Shown one piece after another: positions 42,746-51,907 of a DNA stretch of 64,000 nucleotides (positions within the stretch are counted from its first letter, which is position 1; each line of letters opens with the position of its first letter). The DNA comes from Flavobacterium nackdongense (GTDB taxonomy: Bacteria; Bacteroidota; Bacteroidia; Flavobacteriales; Flavobacteriaceae), in the NCBI RefSeq assembly GCF_004355225.1, contig NZ_CP037933.1, positions 2,666,001-2,730,000 on the forward strand. Direction: 5' to 3'. Position numbers and translations under genes: made by a program. Below the pieces are notes generated by a model, which was not told the origin of the DNA, made no database searches, and saw nothing but the letters and a program-made list of their open reading frames with translations.

Positions 42746-43035
42746 TGTTTTTTGGGTGTATTTTAAGGACTATTTTTTGAGATTTTGTACTAAAATAATT
42801 TTAGAAAAGGCGGATTTCGCCAATGATAAAAAGCCATAAAAATACTAGTGATTTCTCAATTTTTGGTCAATTTCTTTTAAAAATTTAAAATTATGAAAAT
42901 ACAATCACAAAACATCCTTAAAATTCGGGTTTTGTGAGAAGTTTTAACCATTTTTTAACATCGTACTTCTAAAAAAAAATTCAATTTGCACCGTCTTAAA
43001 AAACGAACGCGAATTAGCACAATTAAAATACAAAT
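42746..43035. promoter_or_regulatory. 290-bp divergent intergenic region upstream of moxR
   Basis: Separates the SDR gene from the moxR-bat operon and must carry both promoters. The sequence is A+T-rich with several TTTTTA and AAAATT runs. I could not pick out a convincing TTTG-N19-TAnnTTTG pair. Confidence 0.3.
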
Positions 43036-44040
43036 ATGGAAGATAATACTACGACTTTGGACATTAGAGCCATCAATGAAAAAATAGAAAGAGAAAGTGC
43101 CTTCATCGATTTGCTAACTATGGAAATGAATAAAGTAATCGTCGGTCAAAAACACATGATCGAGCGATTATTAATCGGGCTTTTAGGACAAGGGCATATT
43201 TTATTGGAAGGAGTTCCCGGTTTGGCAAAAACATTAGCCATTAACACTTTGGCGCAAGCCGTACAAGGATCCTTTAGTCGAATCCAGTTTACTCCCGATT
43301 TATTGCCTGCCGATGTAATTGGAACGATGATTTACAACATTAAATCGAATGAATTTTCAATCAAAAAAGGACCGATTTTTGCCAATTTCGTTCTTGCCGA
43401 TGAGATCAATCGTGCGCCTGCCAAAGTACAATCGGCATTATTAGAGGCGATGCAGGAAAAACAAGTGACCATTGGTGACACCACTTTCAAATTAGATAAG
43501 CCTTTCTTGGTTCTTGCCACTCAAAACCCAATCGAACAAGAGGGAACTTATCCTTTGCCAGAAGCACAAGTCGATCGTTTTATGTTGAAAACCGTGATCG
43601 ATTATCCAAAAATGGAAGACGAAAGAATGGTGGTGCGTCAAAACCTTAAAGGAAGCTACGAAAAAGTAAATGCGGTTGTTTCTGTAGAACAAATTTTACG
43701 AGCACAAGAAGCCGTTCGCGAAGTGTATATGGACGAAAAAATTGAAAAATACATTCTTGATATTATTTTCGCTACTCGTTATCCTGAAAAATACAAATTG
43801 GCCGATTTGAAACCATTAATCAGTTTTGGATCTTCGCCACGTGGAAGTATCAATTTGGCAAATGCGGCAAAATGTTACGCTTTCATCAAACGTCGTGGGT
43901 ATGTGATTCCAGAAGATGTTCGCGCCGTGGTTCACGATGTATTGCGTCACAGAATTGGAATTACCTACGAAGCCGAAGCCGAGAACATCACCTCGGTTGA
44001 CATCATCAACAAAATCGTAAACGAGATTGAAGTACCGTAA
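43036..44040 (+). CDS. moxR: MoxR-type AAA+ ATPase
   Basis: 334 residues. Walker A GVPGLAKT (~63), then FTPDLLPADVIG, Walker B VLADEINRAP (~120), sensor ATQNPIEQEGTYPLPEAQVD and arginine finger RF. MoxR ATPases act as chaperones for adjacent VWA-domain proteins. It heads the Bat cluster: DUF58, a BatD-related protein, two VWA proteins, TPR proteins and BatD. Confidence 0.95.
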   Translation: MEDNTTTLDIRAINEKIERESAFIDLLTMEMNKVIVGQKHMIERLLIGLLGQGHILLEGVPGLAKTLAINTLAQAVQGSFSRIQFTPDLLPADVIGTMIYNIKSNEFSIKKGPIFANFVLADEINRAPAKVQSALLEAMQEKQVTIGDTTFKLDKPFLVLATQNPIEQEGTYPLPEAQVDRFMLKTVIDYPKMEDERMVVRQNLKGSYEKVNAVVSVEQILRAQEAVREVYMDEKIEKYILDIIFATRYPEKYKLADLKPLISFGSSPRGSINLANAAKCYAFIKRRGYVIPEDVRAVVHDVLRHRIGITYEAEAENITSVDIINKIVNEIEVP

Positions 44041-44057
44041 AAAGATTTTAGATTTTA

Positions 44058-44096
44058 GATTGCTGATTTTAGATTTTAGATCTGAAATCAGCAATC
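44058..44096. repeat. Hairpin of iterated GATTTTAGATT words between moxR and DUF58 gene
   Basis: GATTGCTGATTT (44058-44069) pairs perfectly with AAATCAGCAATC (44085-44096). The gap also repeats GATTTTAGATTTTAGATT. It sits inside an operon, so it may modulate readthrough or mRNA stability. Similar words are in the gaps at 53.1, 53.8, 54.2 and 61.3 kb. Confidence 0.7.
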
Positions 44097-44119
44097 GTTA
44101 ATCAACAATCACCAATCAA

Positions 44120-44983
44120 ATGGAAACAAAAGACCTCTTAAAAAAAGTACGAAAAATAGAAATCAAAACCCGAAGATTGAGCGATCATATCTTTTCGGGA
44201 GAATACCACACCTCGTTCAAGGGTCGCGGGATGACTTTTAGCGAAGTGCGTCCGTACCAATATGGCGATGATATTCGTGCTATCGACTGGAATGTGACGG
44301 CCCGTTACAATGAGGCTCACGTTAAAGTTTTCGAGGAAGAGCGTGAGTTAACGATGATGTTGATGGTCGATATTTCGGGTTCTGAAAGTTTTGGGTCCAA
44401 AAACCAATTTAAGAAAGATATTGTTACTGAAATAGCGGCGACAATGGCGTTTTCTGCTACCAATAATAATGACAAGATTGGTTTGATTTTGTTTTCGGAT
44501 CAAATCGAATTGTACATTCCGCCCAAAAAAGGACGTTCACACGTTTTGAGAATCATTCGTGAATTGATAGAGTTTGAACCTAAAAGCCACAAAACGGATA
44601 TTGCACAAGCTTTGAAATTCTTGTCTAGCACTCAAAAAAAGAAAGCGATTGTGTTCGTAATTTCCGATTTCATTTCCGAAGATTATGAGCATACTTTGAA
44701 AATTGCTTCTAAAAAACACGATATTACTGGCATTCGAGTGTATGATATTCGCGAAGAAAAAATGCCAAATTTAGGAATGGTTTCTATGTTGGATGCTGAA
44801 ACTGGCGAAACACAATTGATTAATACAGGTTCGAAATCAGTGCGAATCAATTATGAAAAATACTATCAAGAGAAGCTGAAATATTTCAAGGAAACCTTTA
44901 GCAAATCGGGTGCAGGAGTGGTAAACACAAGAGTTGACGAAAGTTATGTAACCAAATTGTTAGGCTATTTTAAATCCCGTTAA
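44120..44983 (+). CDS. DUF58 domain protein of the Bat operon
   Basis: 287 residues. The DUF58 signature is VRPYQYGDDIRAIDWNVTAR (~50-70), followed by a VWA-like half with the metal site MVDISGSESFGS. Partners MoxR in the moxR-DUF58-VWA gene set found across Bacteroidota; thought to work in cell-envelope or stress-related complex assembly. Cytoplasmic with no signal peptide. Confidence 0.93.
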   Translation: METKDLLKKVRKIEIKTRRLSDHIFSGEYHTSFKGRGMTFSEVRPYQYGDDIRAIDWNVTARYNEAHVKVFEEERELTMMLMVDISGSESFGSKNQFKKDIVTEIAATMAFSATNNNDKIGLILFSDQIELYIPPKKGRSHVLRIIRELIEFEPKSHKTDIAQALKFLSSTQKKKAIVFVISDFISEDYEHTLKIASKKHDITGIRVYDIREEKMPNLGMVSMLDAETGETQLINTGSKSVRINYEKYYQEKLKYFKETFSKSGAGVVNTRVDESYVTKLLGYFKSR

Positions 44984-44993
44984 ATTAACTACA

Positions 44994-45026
44994 AACCTAT
45001 AAGGTTTTAAAAACCTTATAGGTTTA
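44994..45026. repeat. Perfect palindrome AAACCTATAAGG-type
   Basis: A 16-bp arm, AAACCTATAAGGTTTT, is followed by one base and its exact reverse complement. It lies 11 bases after the DUF58 stop and 10 before the next start codon. Structurally like a REP unit; only one copy was seen here. Confidence 0.85.
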
Positions 45027-45036
45027 AATATTAAGA

Positions 45037-46659
45037 ATGAAAAAAATACTACTATACTTTCTGTTTACCACCGCTGTTTTTGCCCAACAAAAACAAGTGA
45101 CAACCAGTATTGATACCACCAAAAATAAAATCGGAGCGGAGTTCAAACTTACGTTGAAAACCAATGTAGATACCTTGTCGAAAGTGGTTTTTCCCAACGC
45201 CAAAAACTTCGGGGCACTAGAAGTCATTTACTCGTATCCCATTGACACCATCTTAAAAAACGACCGATATGAATTAGTCAAAAGATATGGTTTAACCCAA
45301 TTTGATTCAGGGAAATACACCATTCCTAGCATTAAAATTTTAATCAATAACAAACCGTTTTTATCAGATTCAATCAAAGTTGAAGTTGCCAATGTTGTTG
45401 TTGATACATTAAAACAAAAAATGTATGACATCAAGGATATTGTCCCAGCAAACGAATCGAGCGATTGGTGGAAATATGTTTTGTTTGTGCTACTAATTGC
45501 GGGAATTGCCGCATTCATATATTGGTTTGTAAAACTTCGCCAAAAGAAAGTAATAGAAGAAGAAATTTATAAAACGCCTATCGAAAAGGCGACTAGTTTA
45601 CTCAATTCACTAGAGAAAAAAGAGCTTTGGCAACACGGTGAAGTCAAAGCTTATTATAGTGAATTGACAGATATTGTTCGTAATTATATCGAAGAAGCCA
45701 TCGAAATTCCAGCAATGGAAAGCACTACTTCTGAACTGATTGAAGGTTTGCAAATGGCTTCCAAAAAGAAGAAAATGAAGTTGTCGAAAGAAACGATCGA
45801 CAATTTATTCGTGGTTTTAAAACAAGCCGATTTAGTAAAATTTGCCAAATCAAAACCGATGGATTTCGAAATTACGGAAGACCGCAAAAAAATTGAAAGA
45901 GCCATCGTTACTTTGGATAAAGCTATACCTGTAGTTGTCGAAAACAATGACGAAATGTTGCTTAACGAAATGCAACGTCAAGAACAATTGAAGCGGGAAT
46001 TGAAAAAACAAAGACAGAAACGCATAATTATTGCCTCTGTTTCGGTATTTCTGCTCCTTTTTATAACCTTGACTTTCCTTATTGCTACAAAAGGATTCAC
46101 TTATGTAAAGGACAATATCATTGGACATCCATCGAAAGAATTATTGGAAGGCGAATGGATAAAAAGCGAATACGGAAATCCAATTGTGAGAGTGGAAACA
46201 CCTAAAGTGCTCAAAAGGGTTGACTTGAAGAAAACTTTGCCAAAAGAGGGAATGGCTTTGATAAAGGATATGCAGTCTTTTGCTTACGGAAGCCTAATCG
46301 ATAATTTTTATATTATGGTTTCGACTTTGCATTTCAAGCAGGAGACACAAATCGATTTGGCCAAATCATTGGATGGCGCTTTGCAAACTTTGGAAGCGCA
46401 AGGAGCCCAAAATATGATAGTGAAACAAGAAGATTTTGAAACCAAAGAAGGCATCAAAGGCATCAAAGGATACGGTACTTTTTCGCAAATTGATGGTAAA
46501 AATCAAAGCAGTACCAAGTTATATTATGAAGTGCTGATTTTTAGTCAGGAAGGTGGATTGCAGCAAGTTATTATCGTTCACGAAGAGGGCGATCCATATG
46601 CCAATCAAATTTCAGAACGAATTTTGAGCTCGGTTGAACTTCAAAACAGCAAACAATAA
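45037..46659 (+). CDS. BatD-related membrane protein in the Bat operon
   Basis: 540 residues. Signal peptide, an N-terminal beta-rich periplasmic domain (~18-125) like the oxygen-tolerance fold, a membrane helix (~148-166), a helical cytoplasmic domain (~185-300; GEVKAYYSELTDIVRNYIEE) and a second helix (~330-350), then a C-terminal domain of ~190 residues. The first half resembles DUF4381/BatD-type proteins. It overlaps batA by one base (TAATG). Confidence 0.75.
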   Translation: MKKILLYFLFTTAVFAQQKQVTTSIDTTKNKIGAEFKLTLKTNVDTLSKVVFPNAKNFGALEVIYSYPIDTILKNDRYELVKRYGLTQFDSGKYTIPSIKILINNKPFLSDSIKVEVANVVVDTLKQKMYDIKDIVPANESSDWWKYVLFVLLIAGIAAFIYWFVKLRQKKVIEEEIYKTPIEKATSLLNSLEKKELWQHGEVKAYYSELTDIVRNYIEEAIEIPAMESTTSELIEGLQMASKKKKMKLSKETIDNLFVVLKQADLVKFAKSKPMDFEITEDRKKIERAIVTLDKAIPVVVENNDEMLLNEMQRQEQLKRELKKQRQKRIIIASVSVFLLLFITLTFLIATKGFTYVKDNIIGHPSKELLEGEWIKSEYGNPIVRVETPKVLKRVDLKKTLPKEGMALIKDMQSFAYGSLIDNFYIMVSTLHFKQETQIDLAKSLDGALQTLEAQGAQNMIVKQEDFETKEGIKGIKGYGTFSQIDGKNQSSTKLYYEVLIFSQEGGLQQVIIVHEEGDPYANQISERILSSVELQNSKQ

Positions 46660-47660
46660 TGGGAAAATTAAGCTTTTTAAATCCAGAGTTTTTTTGGCTA
46701 TTCTTATTGATTCCAGTAATTGGAGGATGGATGTATTGGAAAAGACACCAACAAACCGCCAATTTGAAAATAAGTTCAACCCAAGGGTTCAAAAATTCAA
46801 ATTCGCTATTGGTAAAATTCCAACCGATGTTGAATGTGATGCGATTATTGGCTTTAAGTTCATTGATTATTGCGATGGCAAGACCCAGAACAGTGGATAT
46901 TAGCAATCAAACTAAAACCACAAGAGGGATTGATATTGTGCTGGCAATGGACGTTTCGGGCAGTATGCTCGCCAAAGATTTGAGGCCAAACCGAATGGAA
47001 GCCATCAAAGAGGTGGCGGCAGATTTTGTCGAAGAAAGACCAAACGATAGAATTGGACTGGTGGTTTATGCCTCAGAAGCCTATACTAAAACACCGGTAA
47101 CCAGCGATAAAGCAGTGGTCCTCGATGCTATCGGCGGTATTAAATACGACCAAGTTTTGCAAGACGGAACAGGAATAGGAATGGGATTGGCCACGGCTGT
47201 TAATCGATTGAAAGAAAGTAAAGCCAAAAGCAAAGTCATAATTCTATTGACCGACGGGGTGAATAATGCGGGATTTATCGAGCCAGAAACAGCGGCAGAT
47301 ATTGCCAAACAATACGGAATAAAAGTGTATACCATAGGTGTTGGAACAAACGGAATGGCCGAATCTCCCTATGCTTTGTCGCCCAACGGGCAGATTTTAT
47401 TTCAAATGATGAAAGTAGAAATCGATGAACAGTTAATGAAAAGTATTGCCAGAAAAACTGGCGGAAAATATTTCAGAGCCACCAGTAATAGCAAATTGGC
47501 CGAAATTTACGAATCAATCAACGCCTTAGAAACCACCGAAATCAAAGAATTACGATTCTATGATTATGATGAAAAATACAGGCCTTTTGTTTGGTTTGCG
47601 CTCGGTCTTATACTAGTGGAATTAGGATTACGAAATACGGTTTACAGGAGTTTTATTTAA
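46659..47660 (+). CDS. batA: BatA, VWA-domain protein
   Basis: 333 residues. Two N-terminal helices (~8-24, ~60-75), a VWA domain from ~90 with an intact MIDAS (MDVSGSMLAKD; TDGVNNAG), and a C-terminal helix (~308-325). It is membrane-anchored with the VWA domain exposed on one side, as in Bacteroides BatA. Its stop is directly followed by the left arm of a GxxExxY cassette, which separates it from batB. Confidence 0.93.
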   Translation: MGKLSFLNPEFFWLFLLIPVIGGWMYWKRHQQTANLKISSTQGFKNSNSLLVKFQPMLNVMRLLALSSLIIAMARPRTVDISNQTKTTRGIDIVLAMDVSGSMLAKDLRPNRMEAIKEVAADFVEERPNDRIGLVVYASEAYTKTPVTSDKAVVLDAIGGIKYDQVLQDGTGIGMGLATAVNRLKESKAKSKVIILLTDGVNNAGFIEPETAADIAKQYGIKVYTIGVGTNGMAESPYALSPNGQILFQMMKVEIDEQLMKSIARKTGGKYFRATSNSKLAEIYESINALETTEIKELRFYDYDEKYRPFVWFALGLILVELGLRNTVYRSFI

Positions 47661-48171
47661 ACTTAAACACAAAGGACACAAGGACTCCACTAAGAGCACA
47701 AATTAAACGATATAAAAGGCTAAAGTAAAAATGAGTGAGAATGATATATCAAAGATTGTTTTTGAAAGTGCATTATAAATTCATAGAATTTTGGGTCCAG
47801 GATTATTAGAAAGCGCTTATGAAGAGTGTATGTTTTATGAGTTGAAGAAGTATAATTTAAAAGTTGAAAAACAAAAACAGTTGCCTCTGGTTTATGAAGA
47901 AGTGAAGCTAGATGCTGGATTTAGAATTGATATTATTGTAGAAGATAAATTTATAGTTGAGATTAAATCAGTTGAATCCTTGAATGATGTTCATCTGGCA
48001 CAATTGTTAACTTACCTAAGATTATCAAATTGTAAATTAGGATTGTTAATTAATTTCAATGTTGATTTATTAAAAAACGGTATTAAAAGAGTAATTAACG
48101 GAACATTATAAATACAGTTTGCAATTAATTTTGTGAACTTAGAGAAAAAACGTAGTGCCCTTTGTGGTTTA
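47661..48171 (+). mobile_element. GxxExxY cassette 1 in the bat operon, gene inactivated
   Basis: A 511-bp unit between batA and batB. The left arm (47661-47706) carries ACACAAAGGACAC and CTAAGAGCACAAATTAA. The right arm (48122-48171) carries the inverted counterparts (GTGCCCTTTGTGG; TTAATTTTGTGAACTTAG). Repeats are imperfect. The enclosed gene has a stop codon. The left arm starts right after the batA stop, and batB starts 7 bases beyond the right arm. Confidence 0.65.
47731..48111 (+). pseudogene. GxxExxY protein gene with in-frame stop
   Basis: From ATG at 47731 the frame matches the intact paralogue at 51960 codon for codon, but the 16th codon is TAA (47776-47778) where the paralogue has AAA, one base change. 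After it the frame is open: GPGLLESAY, RIDIIVED, VEIKSVE and QLLTYLRL are all kept, with about 12 differences in ~105 residues from the 51960 copy. The nearest later start, TTG at 47791, has no visible ribosome-binding support and would remove 20 residues. Confidence 0.88.
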
Positions 48172-48177
48172 GCAAAA

Positions 48178-49212
48178 ATGGAATTAGACGAATCAAAATA
48201 TTTATACCTTCTTTTTATAGTACCCATTTTGGTGTTGCTTTTTCTATACAATATCTATTGGAAGAGAAAAAAACAGCGCGAATTTGGTGACCTGGATTTA
48301 ATTAAAAAACTAAGTCCTGAAAAATCGGTTTTCAAGCCAATTCTGAAATTGGTAGTGTTGCTTTTGGCGCTTGTTGCTCTTATTTTAGGTTTGGTAAACC
48401 CAAAAATTGGAACCAAAATGGAAACTGTAAAACGAGAAGGTATCGACATCGTTTTTGCAATGGACGTTTCCAAAAGTATGCTCGCCGAAGATGTTGCACC
48501 CAACCGATTGGAAAAAAGCAAACAAATCGTTTCTCAAATTATCAATCAATTAGGGAATGACAGAATAGGAATTGTGGCCTATGCTGCAAGTGCTTTTCCC
48601 GTTTTGCCTATCACAACCGATTATGGAGTAGCCAAAATGTTTCTGCAAAGTATGAATACCGATATTGTTTCCTCGCAAGGAACATCGCTCGACGAAGCCA
48701 TAAAATTATCGGCTACTTATTTTGATGAGAAAAGCAAAACCAGCAAATTATTGATTATGATTTCGGACGGCGAAGACCATTCTGAAGGAGCTGATGATGC
48801 CGCCGAGGAAGCCAATAAGTTGGGAATGAAAATCATTACCATCGGTATAGGAACCGAAAAAGGAAGCACGATTCCAATCAGAGTTAATGGAATTGTTGAA
48901 AGTTTTAAGAGAGACGCCAATAACGAAGTGGTTATCACAAAACTGAATAAAGAAGGCTTAACCACCATTGCCAAAGCTACCAAGGGAGGTTATGTTGACG
49001 GCAATAATACAAAAGCAGTATTGGATTATGTCAAAAACGCACTCGACAATATTCAAAAAACTGAATTTGAATCGACACAAATGGCCAATTTTCAATCGCA
49101 ATTTCAGTGGTTTTTAGGTTTTGCATTTGTGCTTTTAGCATTAGATGTTTTTCTGTTGGAAAGACGTACAAAATGGGTTCAAAAATTGAATTTATTTAAC
49201 GAAAAAGAGTAA
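48178..49212 (+). CDS. batB: BatB, VWA-domain protein
   Basis: 344 residues from the ATG at 48178; a GTG 45 bases upstream lies inside the cassette's right repeat and is rejected. Helices at ~8-25 and ~55-75, a VWA domain with MIDAS residues MDVSKSMLAED and ISDGEDHSEGA, and a C-terminal helix (~310-325). Paralogue of batA. The batA-batB pair is normally adjacent, so the cassette splits it. Confidence 0.93.
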   Translation: MELDESKYLYLLFIVPILVLLFLYNIYWKRKKQREFGDLDLIKKLSPEKSVFKPILKLVVLLLALVALILGLVNPKIGTKMETVKREGIDIVFAMDVSKSMLAEDVAPNRLEKSKQIVSQIINQLGNDRIGIVAYAASAFPVLPITTDYGVAKMFLQSMNTDIVSSQGTSLDEAIKLSATYFDEKSKTSKLLIMISDGEDHSEGADDAAEEANKLGMKIITIGIGTEKGSTIPIRVNGIVESFKRDANNEVVITKLNKEGLTTIAKATKGGYVDGNNTKAVLDYVKNALDNIQKTEFESTQMANFQSQFQWFLGFAFVLLALDVFLLERRTKWVQKLNLFNEKE

Positions 49213-49275
49213 GCCCCGATCCCTGAAGGTGGCGCTAAACATTATATTTAAAAGTTGTAAAATAAAGAATTACAA

Positions 49276-50007
49276 ATGATTAAAAAATATTTCATATTGG
49301 TTTTCTTATTCCCCGCCTTGGCGGGGCTAGGGGGCTTGTTTGCTCAAGAGAAAGACAAAACATTGCCTAAGGCGAATGATGAATATACCCAAAAGAACTT
49401 TGTTGAGGCGGAAGCCAATTATAGAATTTCACGCTCAAAGTTCCCACGAAGAACGGTGGCTCCTTTCAATTTAGGGAATGCAATTTACAAACAAAAACAA
49501 GCTGCCGAAGCCAAATATGCCTATGCTTCTGCATTGAATATCACAAAATCAAGAGTGCAAAGACATAAAGTATTTCACAACTTGGGAAATGTTTTTATGA
49601 ATGAAAAAGATTATACGAATGCAGTCGAAGCCTATAAAAACGCTTTGAGAAACAAACCATCGGATGATGAAACACGATATAATTATGCTTTGGCCAAAAA
49701 AATGTTGAAAGATAATCCGCCGCCAAAAGACGATAAAAACAAGGATAAAAACAAAGATAAGGATAAAGACAAAAAGGACGATAAGAAGGACGGCGATAAA
49801 GATAAAAAGGATAATAAAGGAGATCAGGATAAAAAAGACGACAAACCCGGTGAGCAAGGACAACCAAAGCCAATGCCGGGCGGAATTAATAAACAAAGAA
49901 CCGAAAATCTTTTAGACGCGGTAAATAACGAAGAAAAGAAGATTCAAGATAAAGTAAATGCCCAAAAAGTAAAAGGAAAACCAGTTCAGGCCGAGAAAGA
50001 TTGGTAA
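49276..50007 (+). CDS. batC: BatC, TPR protein with lysine/aspartate-rich linker
   Basis: 243 residues. Signal peptide (~1-24) in which FPALAGLGG is encoded by a GC-rich palindrome. TPR helices span ~30-145 (NLGNAIYKQKQAAEAKYAYA; YKNALRNKPSDDETRYNYAL), then a low-complexity K/D run (~150-195) and a basic tail. TPR scaffolds in Bat clusters probably assemble the VWA complex in the periplasm. The K/D run produces long spurious frames on the opposite strand. Confidence 0.88.
   Translation: MIKKYFILVFLFPALAGLGGLFAQEKDKTLPKANDEYTQKNFVEAEANYRISRSKFPRRTVAPFNLGNAIYKQKQAAEAKYAYASALNITKSRVQRHKVFHNLGNVFMNEKDYTNAVEAYKNALRNKPSDDETRYNYALAKKMLKDNPPPKDDKNKDKNKDKDKDKKDDKKDGDKDKKDNKGDQDKKDDKPGEQGQPKPMPGGINKQRTENLLDAVNNEEKKIQDKVNAQKVKGKPVQAEKDW
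49311..49326. repeat. GC-rich palindrome inside the batC signal peptide
   Basis: CCCCGCCTTGGCGGGG is a perfect 16-base palindrome in an otherwise A+T-rich gene, encoding part of the signal peptide. It looks like a small REP core inserted in frame. Confidence 0.65.
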
Positions 50008-50015
50008 ATCCCACA

Positions 50016-50145
50016 CGCGAGCGGTAGCGAACTGGCGAAGCAAATTCCCGAAAGGGAAATTTGGAATAGATAATAAATTTGAAAAAATAACAAAATAATA
50101 TACCCTGTTTCGACTCCCTCTCCTTGGAGAGGGCTGGGGTGAGAA
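50016..50145. repeat. Two dispersed repeats between batC and batD
   Basis: 50016-50045 is a copy of the GCGAGCGGTAGCGAA-type repeat also found at 40109 and 41471, followed by a small palindrome (AAATTCCCGAAAGGGAAATTT, 21 bases with one central base unpaired). 50117-50145 holds CCCTCTCCTTGGAGAGGG with the tail CTGGGGTGAG, a REP-like palindrome. No terminator-like T-run follows either. Confidence 0.75.
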
Positions 50146-50149
50146 AAAA

Positions 50150-51907
50150 ATGAAAAGATTTGTAATAATACTGTTTTTAATTACCCAATCACTTCTTGCT
50201 CAAATTCAATTTGAAGCCAAAGTGAGTAAAACTACGCTTGGACTCAACGAAAGACTGCGCATCGATTTTGTAATGAATATGGATGGAGACAACTTTAGCC
50301 AGCCCTCATTCGATGGGTTTAGAGTGGTTGCCGGACCTAGCCAGCAAGTGAGCCAATCGTGGGTAAACGGTAGGAGTTCTTTCGAAAAAATCTATTCCTA
50401 TTATCTGCTGCCAATGCAAAAAGGGAATATTATCATAAAGCAAGCCACAATAGAATACAACGGCCAGATTTATAAGACCAATCCAGTTAAAATCAGTGTC
50501 ACCAATGCGGTGCAAGAAGCTAGAGACCCTAATGATGCGCCTCAAATATCAGCTGATAACAACCTTTATTTGGTCGCGGATATTTCTAAAACCAATCCCT
50601 ACATCAACGAACCCATTACCGTGGTTTATAAATTGTATTTTAGCTACAACATCGGAATTTCGAATTGGAGAGAATTAGACAAACCCAAATACAATGATTT
50701 TTGGAGTCAAAATATTGACATCAAAGAACTAGTTGGGGAAGAAGGAATGTTTAAGGGCGAAAAGTACCGTTTTGTAGTACTTCGGAAAACAGTTTTATAT
50801 CCACAAAAATCTGGTAAACTGGTAATTGAACCTTTATCCTTGGATATTGATGTGCAATTGCCAACGAATCGTCGAGATATGTTTGGTCGCGTTGTGGTAA
50901 CCAATGCCAACAAAAGAGTTTCGGCTGGAGCCAAAACTATCGCGGTAAAAGCACTTCCTGAAGCGGGAAAACCAGCCGATTTTTCTGGAGCGGTTGGGAA
51001 GTTTGATTTTAAAGTAATTCCATCGAAAACCAATCTGAAAAACGGGGAAAGTCTCGATTTAGTGGTAAGTGTCACAGGAAAAGGGAATATGAAATTATTC
51101 AATTTGCCTAAACCAGTGGTGCCCAATTCCCTCGAAATGTACGATCCTGTTCACGAGGAAAAAGTAAATACCAATTTGGCAGGAATGTCAGGGAAAATTG
51201 CAGACAAATACACGATAATTCCACAGTTTAAAGGGAATTACCCCATCAAACCGATGCAGTTTACGTATTTTGATCTCGGTTCAGGAACCTATAAAACCAT
51301 AACATCACCAGAAATTATGATTAATGTGATGGACGGTCCTTCGGCCAATGATCAAGTGGCTAGCACAACGCCTCAAAATTCCAAAAACATCATTTCGGGT
51401 AGCGAACAATTCAAATATATTAAATTGAAAACCGATTTAATAGCAATGAAGGAAAATGATTTCTTTGGTTCGAATACGTTTTACACCTTATTGTTTTTCC
51501 CTTTTTTAATGCTGCCATTGATTGTACTATTCAAAAAGAAAAAAGAGGCTATCGACAGCGATGTTTTTGGAAACAGAATAAAAATGAACAACCGTTTGGC
51601 AAAGAAATATTTATCCGAAGCCAAAAAGCAAATCAACAACAAAGAGCCGTTTTATGTGGCTTTGGAAAAAGCAATGCACAATTTCTTGAAAGCCAAATTG
51701 CATATTGAAACTTCGGATATGAGTAAAACCAATATTCAGCAGCTTTTAGCATCAAGAACTGTAAATGCACAAACGATAATTGATTTTATTACCTTGACTG
51801 AAAATTGTGAATTGGCGCGCTATGCCCCATCATCTAGTGCAGAAATTCAAAAAGATTTTGAAAAAGCGGTCGAAATAATATCAGATTTAGAAAAACAAAT
51901 CTCTTAA
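50150..51907 (+). CDS. batD: BatD, oxygen-tolerance protein
   Basis: 585 residues. Signal peptide (MKRFVIILFLITQSLLAQ), then the BatD module of repeated beta-sandwich domains (QFEAKVSKTTLGLNERLRID; SYYLLPMQKGNIIIKQATIE; GKYRF-type blocks), a membrane helix at ~445-465, and a cytoplasmic helical tail (~490-585). BatD proteins are linked to aerotolerance in Bacteroides. Its stop (51905-51907) lies within the first bases of the second GxxExxY cassette. Confidence 0.93.
   Translation: MKRFVIILFLITQSLLAQIQFEAKVSKTTLGLNERLRIDFVMNMDGDNFSQPSFDGFRVVAGPSQQVSQSWVNGRSSFEKIYSYYLLPMQKGNIIIKQATIEYNGQIYKTNPVKISVTNAVQEARDPNDAPQISADNNLYLVADISKTNPYINEPITVVYKLYFSYNIGISNWRELDKPKYNDFWSQNIDIKELVGEEGMFKGEKYRFVVLRKTVLYPQKSGKLVIEPLSLDIDVQLPTNRRDMFGRVVVTNANKRVSAGAKTIAVKALPEAGKPADFSGAVGKFDFKVIPSKTNLKNGESLDLVVSVTGKGNMKLFNLPKPVVPNSLEMYDPVHEEKVNTNLAGMSGKIADKYTIIPQFKGNYPIKPMQFTYFDLGSGTYKTITSPEIMINVMDGPSANDQVASTTPQNSKNIISGSEQFKYIKLKTDLIAMKENDFFGSNTFYTLLFFPFLMLPLIVLFKKKKEAIDSDVFGNRIKMNNRLAKKYLSEAKKQINNKEPFYVALEKAMHNFLKAKLHIETSDMSKTNIQQLLASRTVNAQTIIDFITLTENCELARYAPSSSAEIQKDFEKAVEIISDLEKQIS

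Noticed and set aside
42746..43035. Riboswitch or small RNA upstream of moxR
   Set aside because: No conserved stem or known aptamer pattern could be recognised in this A+T-rich gap.
48133..48177. GTG-initiated extension of BatB
   Set aside because: It lies in the cassette's inverted repeat; the ATG at 48178 gives a normal BatB N-terminus.
49549..49896. Long minus-strand frames opposite batC
   Set aside because: They arise from the lysine/aspartate-rich linker on the plus strand (FLFIL-type low complexity) and have no independent support.
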